Source: Theristus sp. LFF4_11 (taxonomy: Eukaryota > Nematoda > Chromadorea > Monhysterida > Xyalidae). Taken from it: a stretch of 64,000 bases of DNA. The notes under the pieces were generated by a model. It saw nothing but the letters and a program-made list of their open reading frames with translations, was not told the origin of the DNA and made no database searches. Below, piece by piece: positions 56,417 through 64,000 of this stretch (the first letter of the stretch is position 1; the number at the start of each line of letters is the position of its first letter). The stretch covers positions 1-64,000 of the forward strand of contig JASANC010000277.1 of assembly GCA_030248135.1 (NCBI GenBank), in the 5' to 3' direction. The translations under genes and the position numbers were made by a program.

Positions 56417-59400
56417 CTAGTCAAACGACTGGAAATCTGTAATCTGCAGATGTCTGTAATCGAGTCCTAGTTCGATAAAGACTATAAATGTTCAGAAACC
56501 TTCATTTTTAAACGACGCATTTGCCACAATAACAAACAAACACACTGGCATGGCACAGAATCACAGTGGCACACAAAGGAGGAATGACGACACAGTAAAT
56601 TCTCCATGGTTGTAAGTGTCTAATTCAGTTTGTCGGGTTTGTGCGCGTGTGTGTGTCTGTCTGTGCCAGTGTGATTGTGTGTTCGGCCTTCAAAAACGTT
56701 TCTTTCTCAAAGTACCTGTCGAATCGCCTCCAACGAGAACGTTCGCGGCAGCGTGGCGCAGTCAACGCGCAACGTGTGGCAGATTCGCTGCAAATAATGA
56801 CACAAAGACAAGCATTCGAAACTGTTGATACGCAAGCTGAGCACGAAAGCTGACGCACGCTTCCAAGAGAGCTTCATGCGACAATGTGATAATTGCAATT
56901 GCTATGAGCGGGTTTTCAATGCTGTCAATTCGTGCCCGCCCGACTAAAACAACCATGAGCATATGAGTGTTACCCCGTCCCTGGTGCACGTGCACGCCAC
57001 GCACGGCGACATGTTAACGTAGCGGCCCACTTGCACGGCGTTACCACCGATCATGCAGTTCTGATTGCCTGCATTAGGTTGTGTTTTCGTAATATGTCGC
57101 CGAATGTAACAAACAAACGTTTTTGAAAAATTTTGAAAACTATTAAAATTCAACCAACTGAAATCTGTCCATTTCGACAAATCCATATCGGGCACGTCTG
57201 CGCAGGGCACACGCGCGTTACTGCAACAAAGTGTGACAGTTGCTTGTGGCTGGGTTGTCGTGAGAAATACGATCGATTTGCTTGCTCTTTTTACACGGAA
57301 ACATGAAAAAACACGACCATCGAGCAAATAGACACTGGTTTGATTGCGAAAAACGTTGCGACAAGTAACGTTTGAAAGGCTGTGTACTTTCATTCACGGC
57401 TGCTCCGTTACAATCAAACACACCAGAACACCTGTGCACAAGTGTGGTATGTGCGCCTGTGCGTTTGTGCTGCGCAAACTGATCAGATGAAGCACCATGA
57501 AAAATCACATGTAGCACACGGCTAAGTGCGCATACAGTCATTAGGCTGGTAGAGTATGTTTCTCTCAACCTGTCACTTTTTTCGCAGAATACAGAGCATG
57601 CGAAACTATGAATCACAGCACGTAAAACGATTGTATCGGGAGTTTATGGTTGAAGCGAACCATTGTGTGGCTAAATATCTTTTCGTGCAACGCACCGAGA
57701 ATTCGTTCTTTCATGAGCTCTGTGTTCTGCGAAAACAACGTGACACGTTTCAACAAACATACTGTATCTTATGAAGCATTTAACACCGAAGACCAACGTC
57801 AACTGATCTGGCAGGTCAAAGACGCCCGGTTGCACACGGAACATGTTGTTCATGTTCTGGCAGAGAACCTTCGCCATCGTCATCTTGCGGATCTCGCCAA
57901 GTTGCTCTAATGTGAAAAATAATATTTACACTGTCGTTCAAACGGGCGTCGTGCGCTGATTGGTTGCACCTTGAACGAAATGATCAGCTTATTAGACATC
58001 GCTCGCTCGGTTTGTGCAAAGTTTTACAAACATATCGTACATAAACGGAAGAAACCAAGAAAACGCACTGTTGAGTTCTTTAATTGACCATACTAACAAC
58101 ATGTGTGGTTCGGGTAGGGTTGGAACGGGAAAAACTGTCTTTTAAACCGGTTTAAAAAACAAACAAACAAACAAACACAGCAGACACGCACGCACCGAGC
58201 GTGAATCTCGTCTCCGGCAGCGCGTTCTCGTAGTAGAAGCGATCGCAGCGCTTCAATCGACCGAACGTTTCACCGATGATACACGCGGTCGTGGGGCCGA
58301 CCAGTGCGCCGATCGACGGCCGCTCGCTCAACAGACCGGTGAACAAGTCGACGTCGTCCACGTGCCTGAGAACAACGATAATGTTGAACTGCATGTGTGC
58401 GTACTCGACTCGGCAATACAAATGCGACACACATAATACACACGAACACGAAATCATAGGAAGTTAGCTGATTGGTTGGTGATCATCACGTGATGCATGC
58501 CAAGCCTCTCACTGCTTACACTAGCCCATATTCCACCTTTTTTATGCGTCTCCCGCATTTTTAGATAATTATCCCTTAGCTCGGAGTGGTGGAAGACTTT
58601 TACGTTTAGTTCGCAGGTTGTGAAAATATGCACATTTTTTGACCAATTTTTTTCAGATGTCTTTCTGACATTTGAATCATCAAAATTTCCGAATAATGTC
58701 AGGCAGGCCAATGGCATCTCATCTGGGGTTGCCGTAGGAAATAAAACCGTTTTTTTTGAAAAAGTATAAAAGACCGGTTTTTGTACCATTCTCTTCTTGT
58801 CACATCTCACCGATAAACGACCGCAAGTTTCTCAATGACGTCGCGCTCCGTGGTGCTTGCGAGCGCCGCAAAGTTCACAGCGCGTCCATTGTTGCACAAT
58901 TCACGATAGTGATTGTACGGGCGCACACCGTGGTCACGGCCACGCTGGATGTTGATCGCGGCCAAGTCACTGCCGCTGTACGCTCGACCGACCACTTCGA
59001 ACAGATGCTCACGCACGGACTGCACCGCAAAATTGTGCCAAACTACACGAACCACCAGTAGAACTCGTGAATTACATTGTGTAGGCACTCAGCTGATTGG
59101 TTGGTGAGCGCGTGATGCATATGCTTTCTGTGCAGGACAGACTCCGCCTCCACAGCAACGTTTGTACGGAAAGCACCGCATCACATGATCACGAACCGAG
59201 CAGCTGATTGCCTATATAATTTGGAGATCTACTGCTGTACAAAACTGTGCAACATATGAAACTCGTGAATTTTTGTGACTTTAGATATCTGACGTGCGAA
59301 CTGACTGCGTCATCGAGCTAGTTGGGGGACCAATCATTGAGTACGATGAAAAAGCAGATCCAATCCGGTGATCATTACAACTGTGTTCCGCTTGGCAGGC

Positions 59401-62400
59401 TTGCAACACAAGAATACATCAGGCGAGGCGAGAGCGGTGACCTCAGCCAGGTCCGTGTCGAACGACTCCGCCGGCGACTCAATCAGCCCGATCATGATCG
59501 GCTCCAACGCCTGATAGACGGAGGTGACGTTGAAGAAGATGTGCTGGAAGTCGAGCGCGTCGTCGTCCGCCGCATCGGCCGTCCCGGCGACGTCGTCGTT
59601 GACGTTGATCAGACGGAGATTCTCGCGGATCAACGTGTGCCCGAAACGGTAGGCGGCCACGATGAACTCGTTGCTCAGCGTCGCGTCGCACGTCGCATCG
59701 TAGCCTGACGACACGAACAGCCACGATGGTTTTTAAAATAATGAACACTGAGCATACAGTCGAGCTCTAAATTATTATCTAAAAATGCGGGAGACGCATA
59801 TAAAAGGAGGATTACATGTCTGCATCCGCTGTCCGCTTCGCTCGCGAATGGGCATGATAAGGAATCAGCTGATTGGTTGGTGATTACGGTATGGATGCTT
59901 TCTGTGCAGGCATTGCGGTGGAGACGGAGTTTAGTTTGCTTAGAAAGCATGCATACCGTAACCACCAACGAATCAGCTGATTCCGTGTAATTTTGAGTTC
60001 GATGTGTGTATAGGATATGTCTGATTTTGGAATCCTCTTCAGCCGCCTGATTTTCAAACGACATCGGATAGTCACAGTGAAGATATGGGACTGATTTCAC
60101 CAGCAAAGCAAAGTTAAAAGAAGACGCTGTCGCTCTGCGCGGAGCTGTTCAAAATTACAGGCAAACAGCTGATTGGTTGGCGATCACGTGATGGGTGTTT
60201 TCTGCGTAGGACAGACTCCGCCTCAGCAATGCGTCCACAGAAAGCATGCATCTCGTGTGATCACGATTACCAATCCAGCAAATTGCCTATGATTCAGGGT
60301 TCGCTGTATCTGGTGACACCGACCATGCCAGTAGCCCATCGTGTTCGGCACCAAGCTGTACTGCTCGACGGCCGCACTGCCGAGCACCTTTGGCAGGAAC
60401 TCGCTGAACGTCACGTGCTGCAGAACGGCGCTGTTGAGGCGGCGCGCTTCCTGGAAAGTTGCACTACGAAGGGGTATTCATGAAGCAGTATTTAGTGACC
60501 GCGTAGCTATGTTTTTACACAGCTATGCGTCGCTAATACTTCTTCATGAATGCGCCTTTATGCGCAGCACTACATTTTCGATTGAGTTGAGGCCCATTCA
60601 TGCACGTTGAAGCGCAGGCGTCAGTTTTAGTGTGTGAAGCGGCGCGCGCCATTTCTTCTTCATGAATGTGTAGCAAAGTGGACGCCAGCGCTTCAAGCTC
60701 CATGAATGTCACTTTGTGCACGAATCACAGACGGGATGGAGGGGGTGGGGGGGGGGGCAGTTTCGCAATGGCGACCGAGCAACCTGAAACACGCGTTCGT
60801 CCGACCACGCTGCATTCATGAGCTGCAGTCGTTGCGCGATCGCGTTGTGCTGCCGTAGCCAGATCGTGTGCATCGCCGCCAAACCTGAAAGACACACTAG
60901 GAAAACAGTAAGGGGATAGAAAAAAACGTCATGTGGCTGACACGCGATGTGCAAAGAGTCGCACAACAAAGCGAACGGCCTTCTTGCGGTGTCATTAGTC
61001 GCGCTCAGGGGTCAACAGAGAATTCCGATCTCAATGTTCTTTGCGCACACAGAGCGAAACCCCGAACGCTCGAATTTCATCCGTCCACAAAACACCGAAA
61101 ACTTGCAAAACGCGCTCATGCAACGTCCGTCTCGTAAAAACGCACCGGGATGCTCATTGGCGCGTCTGTCGCCGGCCAGGAAACAGTGGAAGCCGGAATT
61201 CTGCGAATGACACGTCGGCTCGCCGAATGGAATGCCCTGCGGCAACAGCGACTGCGCCGTCGCGCTGTTCGTGAAATTCAGTCGTCCTGGAAGGAATGTG
61301 CGAAAATGACGACAGACAGACAAACAAACACACTGGCACACATGTGTACACCGGTGCTTGCTTGTGGTTGCTTGTGTGAAACATAAAATGTAGAAAGTTG
61401 ATTTCTTGATGCCGTCACACCAGCTGTCAATGACTGAATGCGAAATTACATAATCGATTGCAAAAACGGATTGGTTCGTTCGTTGACGCTTTTGTTGATC
61501 GATAAACTGATTGGCAAATTTGGTCAGCAGACCGCATTTGCTTTTCCACTGGACGTGATTTACCGAGAATAACCACAACAACAACAACAAAACGCAAAAC
61601 GACAGCGCACCGCCAGAGAACAAGCGTAATTGCTGCATTTCGCAATCGGTCGATCCGTAAATGTTGGACGCGTCGACGAACGACGTGATCTGGTTGATCT
61701 GATTACGGTAGCCTGCGAACACGCTTAAAAGATAATGCTTCTCTGGACAGTCACAGACACTTTTTTACCATGGTGCCGACCACACGAGCGCACACGGCCA
61801 ACAACAGTCTGTTTAGTGTAAAAGAACGCAAAGAAAAACAATTTAGTACATAGCGACTACTATGGATGGCAAAAAATGATTTGATACTCCAACACAATGA
61901 GCTGATTGGATGTTGGTGCACACGTGATGCGATTGTGTGCAGAGCCTCCACAGTAATGCCTGCACAGAATGCATCCAGTCAGCTAATTGCATACGATGCG
62001 GAAATATCTAGATAGACTGCAGTTGTTACGTGTTACAGCACCGACCGAGCCTCAGCTGCCCGACAAGTGACCGTTTAAAAGGCAAACAGCGCGGTGTGCC
62101 ATCGGGGTGACGCTGCGGGTAGAACGTCTCGTCAGGTGGCAACGAAATTGGCAGACAATTGGCAGACTCGGTCGTCGGAGAGTCGCACGCTTCGCAGTGC
62201 AGCTCTTCGCCGTTTGGACCTGCGTCGCGTTGAAAAAACTGGTCTGCCACCACCAACGATCAGGAACTTTGGACGTTTTATGCTGCTGGTTGGACTTAGT
62301 ATCATGTTGATTGCTGCCAGATGTATTACACGCATGTATTGAAAACGCAATTAGCTTCTTAACGCTTGACGCATCAATTCGGAAGTGTCGTGTGCCGTAT

Positions 62401-64000
62401 CGAGGCGCCAATTGGACAATTTTGAATACACACTTAGTGGCACCGGGTCAAGATTGAAACTGGCTTACCTACATAACAAAGCGTGCAAAACGCCTTAAAT
62501 CGCACAACCAGAAAAAACGTACGTACCTCTCGGCACAGTTTCACTTGGTGTTTGTCTTTATCTTTTCGTTCTCTGCAACTTGCTGCGTTTGCAGACGTCG
62601 ACAAGAACTCAGTTTTTATGCTTGATGCGGCAATTCAAAGTCTCCCTACATGGTGACTAAATGGTGTCTCGCACGTCACCAGTTTTGCATTCCCGCGCGT
62701 CATGCACGAAACTGTGCACATCTCCACATGGAAGTCGCAGAACCCCTAAAAAACGCGGGAATACCGCACCGGCGGAGACGGGCGTCAAGGTGAGATCGTG
62801 GTCGATGAACTGCGCGAACTGCATGAGCACGTGCGAGTAGCGCAGGTGCGGCCGACTGGTGGCCGTGCGATGGACGACGTTGCTGACGTGACGTGCGTTT
62901 GGCAGTGGCTGTCCGTCGAGCACACTGGTCGCACGCGGCGATTCAAAGCCTACACGCAAATAGAAACCAGTCGATCATTGATGATTGGCTCTAGCCACAC
63001 CGAAACATTGGTGAGATCGGAAAATACATTGGTAAAGTGACCCGTGATTCCTGAAACACGGTTGAGCCACTAAGGCCATTTTGAATTGATGCATTAAGGA
63101 TGACACTGGTTTCCTCTGGACGTCTGCGAACGAACTGAGTCGCTAGACTTTGTCACCCTCGTGGCGCGTTGGTCTATTATAGCGGTCTGTGCGTTCGGAG
63201 GATCGAGCACCGCCGAAGGGTGTATGGGCACTTAATGACAGAGAAAACTCGATGGGCACCCTACTAGACGGCGTTCTGCACGCTTTTCTGGGTTAGCCCT
63301 GGCTGAAAATATTGCCTAAAATCCCCAACAACAACAACAACAAAAATAGAAGAGCAGAACGATCACCGTCATCAAGAGAACCAACTAAGAGATAGTACCG
63401 TCATCATAGGCGGGCTCCATCAGGCGCCGATACGGCGAGAACGCGTTGCCGTGGAGCGGTTGCGCCAGATTGTTGCACCAGCCGGATGGTGTGCGGTATT
63501 TCGCGGTCGGATCGCAGGGCAGCGGGCGCGGTACACAACTGTCACGGCCTGTGCTCGCTGTTAGGTTCGCTGAAACACGCAAGCAAAACATGCAGACACA
63601 GGACTGCGTCGAGGTGTGTGCAACACGTGCGATTTTTTCGTCTCCGTGGAAAGCTGTATTGCAGACACCATAAACGGCGTGGAAGCTTTATGTGTGCGTG
63701 TTGGGTTTAAAATTTTAAATATTGTAATTCGCGGTTTATGACAAAACAACATGCAAATTCCACTTCGCGATGGAACTCTGAAACATAGGCTATCAGTTGA
63801 TTGGTTACATGATCACAGATCCTATGATGCATGCCTTTTGCGCAGGACAGACTGCACATACCTCCACAGCGACGCCTGCACAGAAAGCATGCATCCTGGT
63901 GATCACCAACCAATCAGCTGATAGCCTATGTAATTTTGAGTTCCACTCAAACCAATCAACTCGTCGACGTCGACGTGCGGCAGCAGACGCATCAGCTCTT
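56417..64000 (-). CDS. Animal haem peroxidase with C-terminal VWC-like module (5' end outside window)
   Basis: Sixteen minus-strand exons: 64000-63953 (partial), 63569-63399, 62949-62770, 62219-62046, 61712-61611, 61286-61146, 60884-60784, 60450-60324, 59704-59442, 59019-58811, 58365-58196, 57906-57798, 57220-57159, 57068-56974, 56787-56716, and a tentative last exon 56443-56417. Phases agree; 682 residues present. Motifs in order: WCNNL and [22 protein letters not shown] (distal His and haem-linking Asp); [23 protein letters not shown] (catalytic Arg and the second haem-linking Glu, RxxE); [34 protein letters not shown] (proximal His); NIQRGRDHG (Asn partner). All key residues of the peroxidase-cyclooxygenase superfamily are present, so it should be active. 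A cysteine-rich tail ([12 protein letters not shown]…) resembles a VWC module, as in peroxidasins. Likely secreted enzyme cross-linking extracellular matrix or cuticle; the subfamily needs the missing N-terminus. Confidence 0.92.
57549..57767. repeat. Palindromic repeat family E (peroxidase intron)
   Basis: TAGAGTATGTTTCTCTCAAC, CTGTCACTTTTTTCGCAGAA, mirrored by TTCTGCGAAAACAACGTGAC and CAACAAACATACTGTA. Confidence 0.75.
58463..58505. repeat. Half copy of MITE family A (peroxidase intron)
   Basis: GTTAGCTGATTGGTTGGTGA then CACGTGATGCATGCC; the other arm is replaced by a 50-bp repeat shared with 59775-59820 (inverted). Confidence 0.65.
59054..59237. repeat. MITE family A (peroxidase intron)
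   Basis: CCAGTAGAACTCGTGAATTA to TTTGGAGATCTACTGCTGTA; core TTTCTGTGCAGGACAGACTC. Confidence 0.8.
59756..60003. repeat. MITE family A interrupted by an 85-bp insert (peroxidase intron)
   Basis: The left terminus TACAGTCGAGCTCTAAATTA stops at 59775, a foreign block with AAAATGCGGGAGACGCATAT runs to about 59855, and the palindrome resumes at GGAATCAGCTGATTGG, ending GAGTTCGATGTG. The foreign block recurs inverted at 58519-58571. Confidence 0.75.
60145..60307. repeat. MITE family A, 16 bp from a splice donor (peroxidase intron)
   Basis: AATTACAGGCAAACAGCTGA to GATTCAGGGTTCGCTGTA. The exon 60450-60324 donor lies 16 bases beyond. Confidence 0.8.
60469..60560. repeat. Short MITE family B' (peroxidase intron)
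   Basis: GGGGTATTCATGAAGCAGTA to ACTTCTTCATGAATGCGCCTTT; about 18 bases from the exon starting at 60450. Confidence 0.85.
60589..60713. mobile_element. Short relative of element B (peroxidase intron)
   Basis: GAGGCCCATTCATGCACGTT at the left and AAGCTCCATGAATGTCAC at the right, with GAAGCGGCGCGCGCC inside. Confidence 0.65.
61885..62028. repeat. MITE family A, degraded (peroxidase intron)
   Basis: CTCCAACACAATGAGCTGAT to ATCTAGATAGACTGCAG, with CACACGTGATGCGA and a shortened right arm. Confidence 0.7.
62567..62750. repeat. Palindromic repeat family F (peroxidase intron)
   Basis: GTTCTCTGCAACTTGCTGCG at the left and CATGGAAGTCGCAGAAC at the right; GATGCGGCAATTCAAAGTCT and TTTTGCATTCCCGCGCGTCA in the arms. 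Confidence 0.75.
63040..63150. repeat. Half copy of repeat family F (peroxidase intron)
   Basis: AGTGACCCGTGATTCCTGAA then CCATTTTGAATTGATGCATT and GACGTCTGCGAACGAACTGA, the right half of the family. It abuts the SINE starting at 63155. Confidence 0.6.
63155..63348 (+). mobile_element. tRNA-derived SINE family 1 (peroxidase intron)
   Basis: ACCCTCGTGGCGCGTTGGTC head, GGAGGATCGAGCACCGCCGA, core AACTCGATGGGCACCCTACT and GCACGCTTTTCTGGGTTAGC, tail (CAA)n ending AAAAATAG. Confidence 0.85.
63770..63945. repeat. MITE family A next to a splice donor (peroxidase intron)
   Basis: GGAACTCTGAAACATAGGCT to GTAATTTTGAGTTCCACTC. The exon ending at 63953 begins its intron 7 bases away, so the MITE terminus is part of the donor region. 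Confidence 0.8.

Overview
Eukaryotic (metazoan) genomic DNA, most probably from a nematode. Genes are split into many short exons with GT/AG introns. The gene set includes a two-exon cysteine-rich secreted protein resembling the nematode DB module, a short nematode-type globin, an astacin metalloprotease and a ShKT-domain secreted protein. Exons are GC-rich and introns AT-rich. I see no operon-like spacing. Assignment to Nematoda is inference from gene families; another ecdysozoan is not excluded.

Layout. 1-0.3 kb: last exon of an unknown membrane protein. 1.1-6.4 kb: two foldback transposons. 8.6-16.6 kb (+): a SOCS5 orthologue, with a complete ShKT gene nested antisense in its third intron (11.1-13.6 kb). 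19.8-24.6 kb (+): an SLC25A29-like mitochondrial carrier. 27.1-27.9 kb (+): a DB-like secreted protein. 28-33.5 kb: mostly empty, with one receptor-like exon on the minus strand. 33.6-36.0 kb (+): a Q/H-rich bZIP transcription factor. 37.8-45.1 kb (-): a 17-exon OATP/SLCO transporter. 46.0-51.4 kb (-): an astacin fused to four PAN/apple domains. 52.0-54.0 kb: a foldback element carrying a nested hAT element. 54.4-55.8 kb (-): a globin. 56.4-64.0 kb (-): an animal haem peroxidase whose 5' end lies beyond the window.

All multi-exon models were assembled by hand from splice sites. Intron phases agree at every junction and the summed lengths are whole codons. Weak 5' or 3' exons are flagged.

The non-coding part is crowded with small repeats: a ~165-bp palindromic TA-flanked MITE family (A, more than 12 copies, mostly in introns), short CATTCATG-ended MITEs and their long relatives (B), further palindromic families (E, F, G, H), two tRNA-derived SINE families, and a 30-bp minisatellite. 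The genes belong to different processes (cytokine-type signalling, mitochondrial transport, transcription, organic-anion transport, secreted matrix or cuticle enzymes, oxygen binding) and do not form a pathway. The peroxidase and astacin could both act in extracellular matrix or cuticle, but that is inference.
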